Source: SW132 sp038150125 | GTDB lineage: Bacteria > Bacteroidota > Rhodothermia > Balneolales > Balneolaceae | Assembly (NCBI RefSeq): GCF_038150125.1 | Contig: NZ_JBBVMF010000004.1 | Location: 124,001-188,000, forward strand | Length of the DNA stretch: 64,000 nucleotides | Direction: 5' to 3' | Shown here: positions 9,172 through 19,098 of the stretch, one piece after another | How the letters are laid out: the number at the start of each line of letters is the position of its first letter | Position numbering within the stretch: position 1 is the first letter of the stretch | Program-made: the position numbers and the translations under genes | The notes under the pieces: model-generated | Database searches by the model: none | What the model was told of the DNA's origin: nothing | The model's input: only the letters and a program-made list of their open reading frames with translations

Positions 9172-10584
9172 TCAGTTACCTTTCTGGATCATTTCTACAA
9201 ATTGCTCGCCATACTTGTAAATATCGCCGGCCCCCATGGTGATGACGATATCGCCATCTTTCACAATCTCGCTGAGCTTGCCGGGCAGTTCTGTTTTGTC
9301 TTTTATATAGTGTACATCGCGATGCCCGTACTCTTTGGCTGTATCGGAAATGAGCTTACCGGTGACGCCCTCAATCGGTTGTTCCCGTGACGGATATACA
9401 TCGGTAACCACAAGCACTTCTGCATCAAAAAACGACAGGCCAAATTCCCTGTACATCTGCTCCGTACGTGAATAGAGATGTGGCTGAAATACAGCAACCA
9501 GCCGGCGGTCTTTCCATCCTTTTCGTGCACCTTCAATCGACGCTTTTACTTCTGTGGGATGATGCGCGTAGTCGTCAATCACAATCAGCTTTTCAGTGTC
9601 GAGTTTGGGCTGAAAACGTCGAAATACGCCCTGAAAACGCTCCAGTCCGCTTTTGATATCCTTAAATTCCATGCCAAGTTCAAGCCCCACGGCAACGGCA
9701 CCGAGAGCATTTTTAATGTTATGCTCCCCGGGTGATTTTACGGTGACTTCACCTAGGACTTCGTCCTCAAAAAGGACCGTAAATGTACTCTCAAATGCAG
9801 AGCGCTCAATATCAATCGCCCGAATTTGCGCCTGGGGCGTAAACCCGTAACTGATAGTGCGCCGCTCGATTTCGGGCAAAATGCTCCGGACGTTAGCATC
9901 ATCAAGGCAAACAATCACAGCGCCATAAAACGGCACTTTGTTTGCAAACTGGATAAATGCGTTTTTCACGTCATCAAGATCTTCGTAAATATCAAGATGT
10001 TCCGCTTCGATGTTGGTAATCAGTGCCATGGAAGGGGAGAGGCGCAAAAATGTACGGTCGTATTCATCGGCCTCAACTATAATAATATCGCCTTTTCCGA
10101 CTACGGCATTGGTCTTATCAAAACTGTGTACGCGTCCGCCTACTATAATTGTGGGATCAAAACTTCCATCCTGAACCACATGACCGGCCATGGTCGTTGT
10201 CGTGGTCTTTCCATGTGTTCCGGCGATCCCGATCCCGTATTTCATTCGCATCAGCTCGGCCAGCATTTCCGAGCGTTTGATCACCGGAATCTGCTGCGAC
10301 ATTGCCTCACTCGTCTCTACATTATCTTCTGCTTTTACGGCACTTGTGTACACCACAACATCGGCCCCTTCAATATTGGATGCATCATGTCCGGGATAAA
10401 TCGTTGCTCCGAGCTCTTTCAGCCGTTCCGTGGTTTCAGACACGCTGCTGTCGGAGCCGGATACAATATAGCCGCGAAGCAACAAAATCTCGGCGATACC
10501 GCTCATACCAATTCCACCGATACCTACCATGTGAATATGGCGGGTTCGTCCAAATACTGGTTGTGTTTGAATTTCTTTACTCAT
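9172..10584 (-). CDS. murC: UDP-N-acetylmuramate--L-alanine ligase MurC
   Basis: 470 residues; cytoplasmic ATP-dependent ligase adding L-Ala to UDP-MurNAc. The N-terminus has the Rossmann motif HMVGIGGIGMSGIAE, then the ATP loop GTHGKTTTTT, the central EADEYDRTF and the C-terminal DDYAHHPTEV. I chose ATG 10584, which overlaps the end of murG by 8 bases (ATGAGTAA), rather than the longer 10653 start, whose extra 23 residues are merely the murG 3' end in another frame. It lies directly upstream of ftsQ. Confidence 0.97.
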   Translation of the reverse strand: MSKEIQTQPVFGRTRHIHMVGIGGIGMSGIAEILLLRGYIVSGSDSSVSETTERLKELGATIYPGHDASNIEGADVVVYTSAVKAEDNVETSEAMSQQIPVIKRSEMLAELMRMKYGIGIAGTHGKTTTTTMAGHVVQDGSFDPTIIVGGRVHSFDKTNAVVGKGDIIIVEADEYDRTFLRLSPSMALITNIEAEHLDIYEDLDDVKNAFIQFANKVPFYGAVIVCLDDANVRSILPEIERRTISYGFTPQAQIRAIDIERSAFESTFTVLFEDEVLGEVTVKSPGEHNIKNALGAVAVGLELGMEFKDIKSGLERFQGVFRRFQPKLDTEKLIVIDDYAHHPTEVKASIEGARKGWKDRRLVAVFQPHLYSRTEQMYREFGLSFFDAEVLVVTDVYPSREQPIEGVTGKLISDTAKEYGHRDVHYIKDKTELPGKLSEIVKDGDIVITMGAGDIYKYGEQFVEMIQKGN

Positions 10585-11737
10585 GTGAATTATTGCGTTT
10601 CGCGAGTTCAAATAATTGTTTTGCAATCTGGTTTGCTGCGTCTGGCTTGGCAAGTTTCAAAGCTGCCTGCGACATATTTTGTAGCTTCTCATCGTCCTTT
10701 AGCAGCGCCGGCACTTTATTAGTTATCGCATCTGATAGCTCTTCTTCTGAAATCAGGACTGATGCGCCTTCGTCAACCATTGCGGCGGCATTTTTGGTTT
10801 GATGATCACCGGCCACGTTTGGTGACGGAACCAGTACAGATGGTTTGCCGATGATCATCAGCTCGCTACACGTGCTCGCGCCTGCCCGCGTTAAAACCAG
10901 TGTGGCAGCACCGTATGCCGCCGGCATGTCATCGATATAGCCAAGAAGTCTCAGGTTCGGATACTCCTTTTCATTTATACTGGTTGATAAATTTTTGTAA
11001 TACTTTTCCCCGCACTGCCAGATAATCTGAATTTCATACTCGTCGTGCAGTTCATCAAGCCGTTCGGCCATGGCGTCATTGAGCGCTTTAGCTCCTCCGC
11101 TTCCGCCAAGGATAAGGAGCACAGGTTTGTCATCAGAAAATCGAAAGTGGTCCAGGGCGTCCTGCTTGTCGCTCACTTTAAGGCTGTTCCGAACGGGATT
11201 GCCGGTCAGTTCAATTTTATTCTCGGGCAGATACTGTTCAGCAGCTTCAAAAGCTGTAAAAATTTTGACCGCATGTTTCGCAAGAATTCTGTTGGTGACG
11301 CCCGGGTAGCTATTTTGCTCCTGGATGGCAAGAGGAACTCCCAGTTTTGCTGCCACCCAGCCTACGGGACCGGCAGCAAATCCGCCGCAAGCAACCACTA
11401 CATCAGGCTTAAATCGTTTTAAAATTGAAAAACTTTGCACCAGGCTGGTTACCAGCTTAACCGGAAACAGCAGGTTTTGTGGCGTGAGTCGCCTGTGAAA
11501 CCCGCTAATCCAGACACTCTTAATATCGTAGCCGGCGCTCGGCACCGCCTGCCATTCCATTCGGTCCCGTGTGCCTACAAAAAGAATCTCAGAGTCAGAA
11601 CGCACTCCTTTTACCGCGTCTGCAATAGCTATCGCCGGGTACACATGACCGCCGGTACCACCTGCCGCTAAAAGAATACGGAGAGGGTTGAGGGTGCTGC
11701 CCGATGGGGCATCGATATGTTGTTTCGTGCTTGTCAC
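10577..11737 (-). CDS. murG: UDP-GlcNAc:undecaprenyl-PP-MurNAc-pentapeptide GlcNAc transferase MurG
   Basis: 386-residue peripheral membrane glycosyltransferase (GT28) making lipid II from lipid I. The G-loop LLAAGGTGGHVYPAIA is at 22-37, the second glycine-rich loop ILGGSGGAKALND near 209, and the UDP-GlcNAc site TRAGASTCSELMIIGKPS near 286. The start is GTG at 11737, overlapping the ftsW TAG by one base (TAGTG), so coupling to ftsW is likely. It has a slightly longer N-terminus than usual. Confidence 0.97.
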   Translation of the reverse strand: MTSTKQHIDAPSGSTLNPLRILLAAGGTGGHVYPAIAIADAVKGVRSDSEILFVGTRDRMEWQAVPSAGYDIKSVWISGFHRRLTPQNLLFPVKLVTSLVQSFSILKRFKPDVVVACGGFAAGPVGWVAAKLGVPLAIQEQNSYPGVTNRILAKHAVKIFTAFEAAEQYLPENKIELTGNPVRNSLKVSDKQDALDHFRFSDDKPVLLILGGSGGAKALNDAMAERLDELHDEYEIQIIWQCGEKYYKNLSTSINEKEYPNLRLLGYIDDMPAAYGAATLVLTRAGASTCSELMIIGKPSVLVPSPNVAGDHQTKNAAAMVDEGASVLISEEELSDAITNKVPALLKDDEKLQNMSQAALKLAKPDAANQIAKQLFELAKRNNSHE

Positions 11738-12903
11738 TATCCGACGTAAAAGCGTTTTTCGTTATCTAGATTATGTTTGGAAATATTCAGCAGCAGGCCA
11801 ACCATCACACCTGTAAACAGCATGCTGGAGCCGCCATAACTCACGAACGGCATCGGGAGGCCGGTCACCGGAAAGAGTCCCGTTGCCACCGCGGCATTTA
11901 CAAAACCGTAGAGTGTGATCATCAGCGTGGCTCCCAAAGCGATGAGAGTGCCGAGTAAATCCCGGGCATTTCTAGCCACTTTTGCTATGCCGCGAATCAG
12001 GATCACACAGAACACAAGGATGATGGCAAACGAACCGGCCATTCCATACTCCTCTGCAATAATTGCAAAAATAAAGTCATTGTAAGGTGCCGGAAGGAAA
12101 TCCCGCTGCGTGCTTTTGCCCACACCCACGCCAAAAATTTCTCCCTGGGCAATGGCGATGTGAGCCTGCTGGGCCTGGTAGCCTGCTGAGGATTCGAAGG
12201 ATTCGTTTTTAATGTCTGTAATTTGTTCAACGTACTGCTCAACGCGGCTCTGCCGTTCGGGTGATGTCATGATGAGTGCGCTTCCCGAAATCAATCCAAT
12301 CAGCACAAAAGCGGAGAGCTGAACCATGCTCATTCGCCCTACAAACATCATACAGAGGCAGATTCCCATCAAAAGTGCAGCGGTACTAAAGTCTTCAAGT
12401 GCAATAAGAAAGCAGGTGGTTAATACCCAAAACATGATGGGTAAAAAGGATGTTTTAAAATCTTTGATGTAATCTTGCTTTCTGCAGATCAGCACGGCAA
12501 GGTGAACGATCAGCGTGACGGCGGCAAGTGATGACGGCTGAAAAGAAAAACCGGCAACAGAAAGCGACCGGCGGGCACCAAATACCATGTCTCCCATCAC
12601 CATGACGGCCACAAGTAGTATGCAGCTGATAATCAGGCCAAACTTGCTGAACTTTGCCAGGGTTGAATATTCAATTTTCGACACGACCAGTATCACAAAA
12701 AAGGCGATGCCCAATTTGATGATATGACCGGTTACCAAACTGCCGGCCGTGGTATTATGACTCTGCGCGAAATAGGCAATAGAGGAGTAAACGGCCATGG
12801 CTCCGAACATCATCAAAATAATGACAGATACAAGAAGTACGCGGTCGCTCTGGCGTCCTTTTGTTTCCATCTCCTCGGGCGCTGTGCCCATGATGCTGCT
12901 CAA
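11737..12903 (-). CDS. ftsW: SEDS-family glycosyltransferase FtsW
   Basis: 388-residue polytopic membrane protein of the SEDS family, the septal peptidoglycan polymerase that works with the class B PBP encoded upstream (ftsI). About ten hydrophobic segments are visible. The characteristic C-terminal stretch LPMPFVSYGGSSMLF is present, as is AEEYGMAGSFAIIL. The nominal start is TTG at 12903; ATG at 12891 is possible. It sits between murD and murG, the usual FtsW position in dcw clusters, which favours FtsW over RodA. Confidence 0.96.
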   Translation of the reverse strand: MSSIMGTAPEEMETKGRQSDRVLLVSVIILMMFGAMAVYSSIAYFAQSHNTTAGSLVTGHIIKLGIAFFVILVVSKIEYSTLAKFSKFGLIISCILLVAVMVMGDMVFGARRSLSVAGFSFQPSSLAAVTLIVHLAVLICRKQDYIKDFKTSFLPIMFWVLTTCFLIALEDFSTAALLMGICLCMMFVGRMSMVQLSAFVLIGLISGSALIMTSPERQSRVEQYVEQITDIKNESFESSAGYQAQQAHIAIAQGEIFGVGVGKSTQRDFLPAPYNDFIFAIIAEEYGMAGSFAIILVFCVILIRGIAKVARNARDLLGTLIALGATLMITLYGFVNAAVATGLFPVTGLPMPFVSYGGSSMLFTGVMVGLLLNISKHNLDNEKRFYVG

Positions 12904-12963
12904 ATTGCTATTTGGTGATGTGTATAAAATGGTTGTATTCCGTTTAGTTTTACTGTGATTTTG

Positions 12964-14325
12964 TTAAAGTTGATCGACGATTTCTTTAAACGTATTGCCT
13001 CTGTGCTCGTAATTATCAAACATATCAAATGAGGAGCAGGCTGGGCTCAGAAGTACTATTTCACCTCGTTTTGCACGCTTTTTAGAGATATTAACCGCAT
13101 CTTCAAGTGAGTCTGCATTTATGATGTCCGGCACCACGTTGTCCAGCTGTTTATTGATTGCTTCTGTTGCTTCACCGATAGCAATGATGGTGTGAACTTT
13201 CTCAACCAGCTGCGACTGTAGTTCACAGTAGTTATTGCCTTTGTCACGCCCCCCGAGAATAAGAACGATTGGCATTTTAAAACTGTCGAGCGCGTACCAT
13301 ACCGAGTTAATGTTGGTGGCTTTGCTGTCGTTGATGTAGCTCACGCCATTGATCACTCGCACGAGCTCAAGCCTGTGTTCAACTCCCTCGAACCGTTTAA
13401 GTGATTCGCGAATATGATCATTACTTATTTCATAAGCCCGGGCTGCCAGTGCCGCTGCCATTCCGTTTTTTAGATTATGTTTGCCGGGTAAGCCTACGTC
13501 GTTTATTTCCATGAGTGTTTGTTGTTTTTGATTAAGCGTGAGGATCAAAGCTCCATCTTTCAGAAATATTCCCTCGTCAACTTCATTTATCAGTGAAAAT
13601 GCAAGCTGTCGGGGTGAAGCCTTCTGTTTCGACAGAGTCTTGGAAAATTCAGACAGAACCGGGTCATCGGCGTCGAAAATAAACCAGTCATCAGATCTCT
13701 GATTCTCTGTTATTCTGAATTTTGATTTCGCATACTTCTCAAAACTATTCTCATAGCGGTTCAAATGATCCGGCGTGATATTCAGGATCATGCTTACGCC
13801 GGGACGGAACGTATCAATATGGTCGAGCTGAAAACTGCTCACTTCAAGCAGGATATCAGTGTCTCCATCTGTTTTAGAAACCACATCAGAAAAAGCCGTC
13901 CCTATATTGCCGGCCAATGAATGGGGTTTTCCGGCAACGTCCCAAATATCATTCAGCCAGTTAACAACCGTGGTTTTACCATTGCTGCCAGTCACGGCAA
14001 TTATTGGGTTCTTGTTAAACCACGACGCAGCTTCCAGTTCGGAATAAATGTTCTTTTTATTGTTGATGTAGGCCTTTGCAATCTCAGAGTCGGAGGGAAT
14101 ACCCGGGCTAATCACCAGACAATCTCCCTTTTCTGACTTATCCGAATGGCCTTTTTCTTCAAACGGAATATTGGATTCTTCCAGCCTTTCTTTGATATGC
14201 TCTGCGATTGGACCAGTGTCCGTCACAAACACATCTGCGCCCTTTTCTGAAAGCAGATGTGCAGCCGCTATACCACTGCGGGCAGCGCCGGCCACAACAA
14301 TATGTTTTCCACTGACATCTTTCAT
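12964..14325 (-). CDS. murD: UDP-N-acetylmuramoylalanine--D-glutamate ligase MurD
   Basis: 453 residues from ATG 14325 (MKDVSGKHIVVAGAARSGIA), which overlaps the mraY TGA as ATGA. The longer in-frame start at 14409 lies inside mraY and is rejected. Motifs are N-terminal UDP-binding VVAGAARSGIAAAHLL, ATP loop VTGSNGKTTVVNWL, NDSKATNINSVWYAL and LILGGRDKGNNY near the C-terminus. The enzyme adds D-Glu to UDP-MurNAc-L-Ala in the cytoplasm. Confidence 0.97.
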   Translation of the reverse strand: MKDVSGKHIVVAGAARSGIAAAHLLSEKGADVFVTDTGPIAEHIKERLEESNIPFEEKGHSDKSEKGDCLVISPGIPSDSEIAKAYINNKKNIYSELEAASWFNKNPIIAVTGSNGKTTVVNWLNDIWDVAGKPHSLAGNIGTAFSDVVSKTDGDTDILLEVSSFQLDHIDTFRPGVSMILNITPDHLNRYENSFEKYAKSKFRITENQRSDDWFIFDADDPVLSEFSKTLSKQKASPRQLAFSLINEVDEGIFLKDGALILTLNQKQQTLMEINDVGLPGKHNLKNGMAAALAARAYEISNDHIRESLKRFEGVEHRLELVRVINGVSYINDSKATNINSVWYALDSFKMPIVLILGGRDKGNNYCELQSQLVEKVHTIIAIGEATEAINKQLDNVVPDIINADSLEDAVNISKKRAKRGEIVLLSPACSSFDMFDNYEHRGNTFKEIVDQL

Positions 14326-15458
14326 CGCAGTTTCAAGGTTAAAAGGCTGATAATTCCAAGGAGTATGGCGATGATCCAGAATCGAACAACGATCTTGGAT
14401 TCCGGCCATGCTTTTTTCTCAAAATGGTGGTGGATCGGCGTCATTAAAAATACGCGGCGTCCTTCACCGTATTTCCACTTGGTATATCTGAACCACGTGG
14501 TTTGAATAATCACAGAAAGAGCTTCGACAAAAAAGATTCCGCAAATGATAGGCAGCAAGAGCTCCTTGTGTATCATCAGCGCGAGAGAGCCAAGTGCGCC
14601 GCCGAGGGCCAGCGATCCCGTATCTCCCATAAAAACAGATGCGGGATGGGTATTGTACCATAAAAATCCAAGACAGGCCCCAACCAGGGATGCTGCAAAA
14701 ATGGTAAGCTCACCGGTACCGGGCAGGTACATGATGTTCAGGAAGTTGGAAAAATTAAAGTTGCCTGATACATAAGCAAAAATGCCCAGTACGAGTCCGG
14801 CGATGGCTGATGTTCCGGCCGCAAGTCCGTCGAGGCCGTCGGTTAGATTTGCTGAATTACTCACCGCTGTGATTACCAAAATTACCACCGGAATGTAAAT
14901 CAGCCAGCCCAGTGTCTCGCCAATAAACGCGTAATCAATGTTCACGTTTTTCAAAAATGGTACAGTCGACAGTGTGTTGAAATCCTGGAATTCAGGCCAC
15001 CAGTAAAGGAGCGCACCAAGAACCAATCCCACGGAAATTTGGCCGGCGATTTTAAACCAGCCGTGAAGGCCGCTCTTATCTTTTTTCACAACTTTAATGT
15101 AATCATCAATAAACCCAACCAGGCCCAGGACGACCATCACAAATACAATCATCCACGTGTAAATACTGTCCATACGCATCCAGAGAAGGGCGGGGATAAC
15201 AGTCGCTAAAATAATAATGACACCACCCATCGTAGGTGTTTTTCCTTTTGCAAGATGGGTATCCAGGCCGATATCGTCACGAATCGTTTCCTGAAGCTGC
15301 ATCCGTTCGAGCCATTGAATGATTTTTCGGCCAATCAGCAGGCTGATTATCAAAGCCGTAGCTGCTGCAAACGCGGTCCGCGTCGTAATAAATTCAAATG
15401 CGCCAAATCCGGCGGGACTAAAATGTTGATCGAGGTAAGAAATAAGCTCGTATAGCAT
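14322..15458 (-). CDS. mraY: Phospho-N-acetylmuramoyl-pentapeptide transferase MraY
   Basis: 378-residue integral membrane enzyme forming lipid I from UDP-MurNAc-pentapeptide and undecaprenyl phosphate. Catalytic and signature motifs are GFIDDYIKV (Asp pair), NLTDGLDGLAAG, FMGDTGSLALGG and the histidine motif TPIHHHFE near the C-terminus. Roughly ten transmembrane segments. ATG overlaps the murE TGA by one base (TGATG). Confidence 0.98.
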   Translation of the reverse strand: MLYELISYLDQHFSPAGFGAFEFITTRTAFAAATALIISLLIGRKIIQWLERMQLQETIRDDIGLDTHLAKGKTPTMGGVIIILATVIPALLWMRMDSIYTWMIVFVMVVLGLVGFIDDYIKVVKKDKSGLHGWFKIAGQISVGLVLGALLYWWPEFQDFNTLSTVPFLKNVNIDYAFIGETLGWLIYIPVVILVITAVSNSANLTDGLDGLAAGTSAIAGLVLGIFAYVSGNFNFSNFLNIMYLPGTGELTIFAASLVGACLGFLWYNTHPASVFMGDTGSLALGGALGSLALMIHKELLLPIICGIFFVEALSVIIQTTWFRYTKWKYGEGRRVFLMTPIHHHFEKKAWPESKIVVRFWIIAILLGIISLLTLKLR

Positions 15459-16945
15459 CAGTCGCCTCCCGCGGTTTTCGAGGAGGCCCGTTTCTTCAGT
15501 GCTTCACGGGCTTCTTCACGATCATCAAAATGAGACCGTTCGCCATTGATCTCCTGGTAGGTTTCGTGTCCTTTACCTGCAATGAGTACGATATCGTTGT
15601 CACCTGCCTCAAGAATCGCCTGTTCAATGGCCTCCTTGCGTGACGAATTATGGTGGATAGCCGACAAGTCTTTAAATCCGGCAAGAATATCTTTTATGAT
15701 TGCTTCCGGATCTTCAGATCGCGGATTATCTGATGTTACAATCACGCGATCGCCATACTTTTCTGCTATGGCTGCCATTTTCGGGCGCTTCGATTTATCA
15801 CGATCGCCTCCGCATCCAAAGAGTATAGTCAGTTTCTGTCCTTCCTGTTTGAGGCTTGCAAGCGTCTGACTCACATTTTCAAGAGCGTCGGGCGTGTGTG
15901 CATAGTCCACCACTACAATGGGTTCACCGACAGGTTCCGGGCTTTCATTTACCCGTTCCATTCTGCCCGGTGCGCCTGTGCAACGTTGAAAAGATTCGGC
16001 AATATGTGAACCGTCAAATCCGAGTGCAGTAAGAGCTAAAACTGCCTGTACGGCATTATAAGCATTAAACTTACCAATGAGAGACGTCTTCAACTGTAAA
16101 TCTTCAATATCAATCTGCGTACCCGACGCATCCGATTTCACGATGTCGGCCTGGACCGTATTATGTTTTTCAAATGAGAGGCCAATCACTTTGGCGGCAG
16201 TATCTTTCGTGATCCACTCGCCATATGGATCATCTACATTTGTAATAGCCCAGCCCGTCGCATCGAGAGAATCAAAAAGTTTCTTTTTGGACTTGGCGTA
16301 GTGTTTCTCAGTTTTATGGTAGTCAAGATGGTCATGGCTTAGATTCGTAAATACAGCCACATAAAATGGAATTCCGTTAGTTCTTTGCTGTGCAAGAGCA
16401 TGGGACGACACTTCCATCACCAGAAACTTACTGCCCATTTGAACCATTTTCTTCATGTCTCCGGCAATTTCAATGGGATCGGCCGTGGTGAGTGCACTGT
16501 CTGCACTTTGAGTTCTGTTAAATCGCTTCTCAACGGTTCCGAGCAGAGATGCAGGCTGGCCTAAATCCGTCAATACCTGCCAGATGAGTGTTGCAACCGT
16601 GGTTTTTCCGTTGGTTCCGGTGATACCAATAATCGTAAGTTCATCACCCGGATTGCCAGCCATTTTTTGGGCAAGGGGGCCAATAAGAGATCGTGTATTC
16701 TTTACAATAATTTGCACAACGTTTTCAAGATCGGTGGTTTTTTCTTCACAGATAATGACCGTTGCGCCATTTTTCACAGCTTTTTTGATATACTTGTGGC
16801 CATCCGAAGAGATGCCGCGAATAGCGATGAATGTGTCGCCCGGTGTAATCTTCCTGGAATCCTGGCAAAGCATTCCAATCTCATTCGGCCCCTGGCCGAT
16901 GACAGATACGGGATTACAAAATGTTATGAGTTCGGAAAATGTCAT
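15458..16945 (-). CDS. murE: UDP-MurNAc-tripeptide synthetase MurE (meso-diaminopimelate type)
   Basis: 495 residues. ATP loop IGITGTNGKTTVATLIW near 105, and SSHALAQQR and HDHLDYHKT in the central domain. The sequence DNPRSEDP in the C-terminal domain is the motif known to select meso-diaminopimelate in Gram-negative MurE, so the organism's peptidoglycan is probably the DAP type. Start ATG 16945 overlaps the ftsI stop (ATGA). murF, which often follows murE, is not present here and must be elsewhere. Confidence 0.97.
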   Translation of the reverse strand: MTFSELITFCNPVSVIGQGPNEIGMLCQDSRKITPGDTFIAIRGISSDGHKYIKKAVKNGATVIICEEKTTDLENVVQIIVKNTRSLIGPLAQKMAGNPGDELTIIGITGTNGKTTVATLIWQVLTDLGQPASLLGTVEKRFNRTQSADSALTTADPIEIAGDMKKMVQMGSKFLVMEVSSHALAQQRTNGIPFYVAVFTNLSHDHLDYHKTEKHYAKSKKKLFDSLDATGWAITNVDDPYGEWITKDTAAKVIGLSFEKHNTVQADIVKSDASGTQIDIEDLQLKTSLIGKFNAYNAVQAVLALTALGFDGSHIAESFQRCTGAPGRMERVNESPEPVGEPIVVVDYAHTPDALENVSQTLASLKQEGQKLTILFGCGGDRDKSKRPKMAAIAEKYGDRVIVTSDNPRSEDPEAIIKDILAGFKDLSAIHHNSSRKEAIEQAILEAGDNDIVLIAGKGHETYQEINGERSHFDDREEAREALKKRASSKTAGGD

Positions 16946-19092
16946 TTTTGCGAGGCCATTTGAGTTACATTTTCCATTGATTGAGCCTTTCCCCGAACCA
17001 CCACGGTACGCCCGGGACGCATCTTTTCACCAGCAAGCGGAAACTGGTTGTAGATTGTTCCTGACCCAATGCGTTCAATCTTAAGGCCAAGGTTGTGAAG
17101 CACGGCAGTCGCTCCCCTCATATTCATATTTCTTAAATCGGGAATGGTTACCATATCGTCTGATGATGTGTTATCTGTTACATTTCCCAACTGTAATTCG
17201 ATAAAAGAGTTTCGCTCAATTTTTTCTGATGCGGCCGGTGTCTGTCCTGTGACAGTCGATCCTGAGCCAGAGATTTTATAAGCAAATCCGTTTGCTTCTA
17301 AAATAGATGTCGCTGAAGATGCAGGCTGACCTTTGAGGAGCGGTGTAATCAAAGAGTCAGAATTTGCGAATGTATCGCCCGGCGAAAAACTTTTTCTGAT
17401 TGTTTCATCAAGCCCGGCAATCCGGGTCGTAATTTCTTTGAAAACAGCTCCTGCCGTAAATCCGCCGTAGTAACTCGTTTTTGGCTCATCCAGCATCACC
17501 AAAACCACATAAGATGGCTCTTCCACCGGGAAATAACCGACAAATGAAGCCCGATAGTTACTGGTGTATCGTCCGTTGATGTATTTCTGGGCTGTCCCGG
17601 TTTTTCCCGCAATTCGCAAGCCATCAACGGCTGCCCATTCAGCTGTTCCTGAGTCAGTGACAACCGCTTCAAATATTGGCTGAAGCTTCTTAATAGTTGA
17701 TTTGCTGGCTACCCGACGCACTGTTGATGGATTTGTTTTCTCCAGAACATGGCCATATTCATCAGTAATGTGACTGACGATGTATGGTTTCATCAACTCC
17801 CCGCCGTTGGCGAATGCGGCATAGGCCTGTGCAATCTGGAGTGATGTAGCCTGTACTTCGTAACCAATGGACATCCACGGAAGCGTCACGCCGCTCCATT
17901 CAAATGGTTTCTGCAATCGGCCGCCAATTTCGTTATTCAAATCGATATTCGTGGGCGTTCCAAAGCCAAGATTTCGCGCGTACTGGTAGTAAGTTTTTGG
18001 ATCGAGACGCATCGCTATTTCGGACGTAGCGATATTTGAGGATTTTGCAATCGTCTCTTTAAATGTGAGATTACCCAGCGGATCATGGTCACGCATCCAC
18101 TGTCCATGAATTTGAACACGCCCGTTTTCCGGCGTTTCAAAGATTTCATCAAAATCAACAACGCCCTGTTCAACTGCAGCAACGGCTGTAACAAGCTTAA
18201 ATGTAGAACCGGGCTCAAACATGTCGGAAACAGCATAATTACGCCGGTTTTCTGATTCAGCAGCAGCGGGAGAATTTGGATCAAATGTTGGGTAATTAGC
18301 CATCGCCTTTATAGCGCCGGTTTTGGGATCTATAACAATGGCACTGCCGTGATTTGCCATGTTGCGTTTGATGCCTTCTTCGAGCTCTTCCTCAACAATC
18401 GCCTGGATATAAGAATCGATCGTAGTGTGGAGTGAATACCCTTGGAGCGGTTGCTGACGGGGTGCGCCGACGAAAGCAAAAATCCGGTTTGATCGGTCAC
18501 GACGCACTTGCTGGAGGCCTGATTCGCCTTTTAAAAGCTTATTATATTTGCCTTCAAGGCCGGTCATGCCATCGATGTTGTGATTGACATATCCGAGAAT
18601 ATGGGCAGACAGTGTGCCGAAGTTATAGGTTCGTTTATATTCTTCTTCCAGGATAACGCCCCGGATGTCCAGAGCACGGATATCTTCGTAGGCCTGAACG
18701 GAAATGCTTCGTTCAAGAACGATATATCGAGAATTTGAAGGGGCGGTTCTGATTTTATTTTGGTAATAACTTGCAGACCGGTTGGTATGCCGGCTCAACA
18801 CCGTTCCTACATTTTTTAGGTCATCACGGGTTGTGCCGGGCGCAAATGGATCAACGGCAATTTTATAAACTGCGGAATTGGTAGCCAGGAGTGACCCGTT
18901 AGCGTCGAAAATGTTTCCACGCTGTGCAGGAATTTCGATATAGTCTATTGCCTGGGAGTTCCATAAGTCCCTAAGTCCATCGCCTTCAACAACATTCACG
19001 CGAAATAGCTGTATAGCTATAGCAAATGGCAATAGAAACAGCAATCCCAGAAGGATAAACATCCGGCTCATAATGGACGTACGCTGTTTCAT
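16942..19092 (-). CDS. ftsI: Class B penicillin-binding protein FtsI with C-terminal PASTA domains
   Basis: 716-residue septal transpeptidase. An N-terminal transmembrane anchor is at about 9-31. The dimerisation/pedestal domain follows (IPAQRGNIFDANGSLLATNS). The transpeptidase domain has the active serine in STFK (Ser296), SSN at 350-352 and KTGTA at 496-500. The last 130 residues hold two PASTA-like repeats (LLKGQPASSATSILEANGF; TIPDLRNMNMRGATAVLHNL). PASTA tails are familiar from Gram-positive PBP2x/SpoVD and also occur in Bacteroidota-related FtsI. It pairs functionally with the FtsW encoded downstream. Confidence 0.96.
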   Translation of the reverse strand: MKQRTSIMSRMFILLGLLFLLPFAIAIQLFRVNVVEGDGLRDLWNSQAIDYIEIPAQRGNIFDANGSLLATNSAVYKIAVDPFAPGTTRDDLKNVGTVLSRHTNRSASYYQNKIRTAPSNSRYIVLERSISVQAYEDIRALDIRGVILEEEYKRTYNFGTLSAHILGYVNHNIDGMTGLEGKYNKLLKGESGLQQVRRDRSNRIFAFVGAPRQQPLQGYSLHTTIDSYIQAIVEEELEEGIKRNMANHGSAIVIDPKTGAIKAMANYPTFDPNSPAAAESENRRNYAVSDMFEPGSTFKLVTAVAAVEQGVVDFDEIFETPENGRVQIHGQWMRDHDPLGNLTFKETIAKSSNIATSEIAMRLDPKTYYQYARNLGFGTPTNIDLNNEIGGRLQKPFEWSGVTLPWMSIGYEVQATSLQIAQAYAAFANGGELMKPYIVSHITDEYGHVLEKTNPSTVRRVASKSTIKKLQPIFEAVVTDSGTAEWAAVDGLRIAGKTGTAQKYINGRYTSNYRASFVGYFPVEEPSYVVLVMLDEPKTSYYGGFTAGAVFKEITTRIAGLDETIRKSFSPGDTFANSDSLITPLLKGQPASSATSILEANGFAYKISGSGSTVTGQTPAASEKIERNSFIELQLGNVTDNTSSDDMVTIPDLRNMNMRGATAVLHNLGLKIERIGSGTIYNQFPLAGEKMRPGRTVVVRGKAQSMENVTQMASQK

Positions 19093-19098
19093 TCAGAT

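Noticed and set aside
9826..10722. 298-codon plus-strand frame antisense to murC
   Set aside because: Shadow of murC; it has no recognisable motif and no ribosome-binding site.
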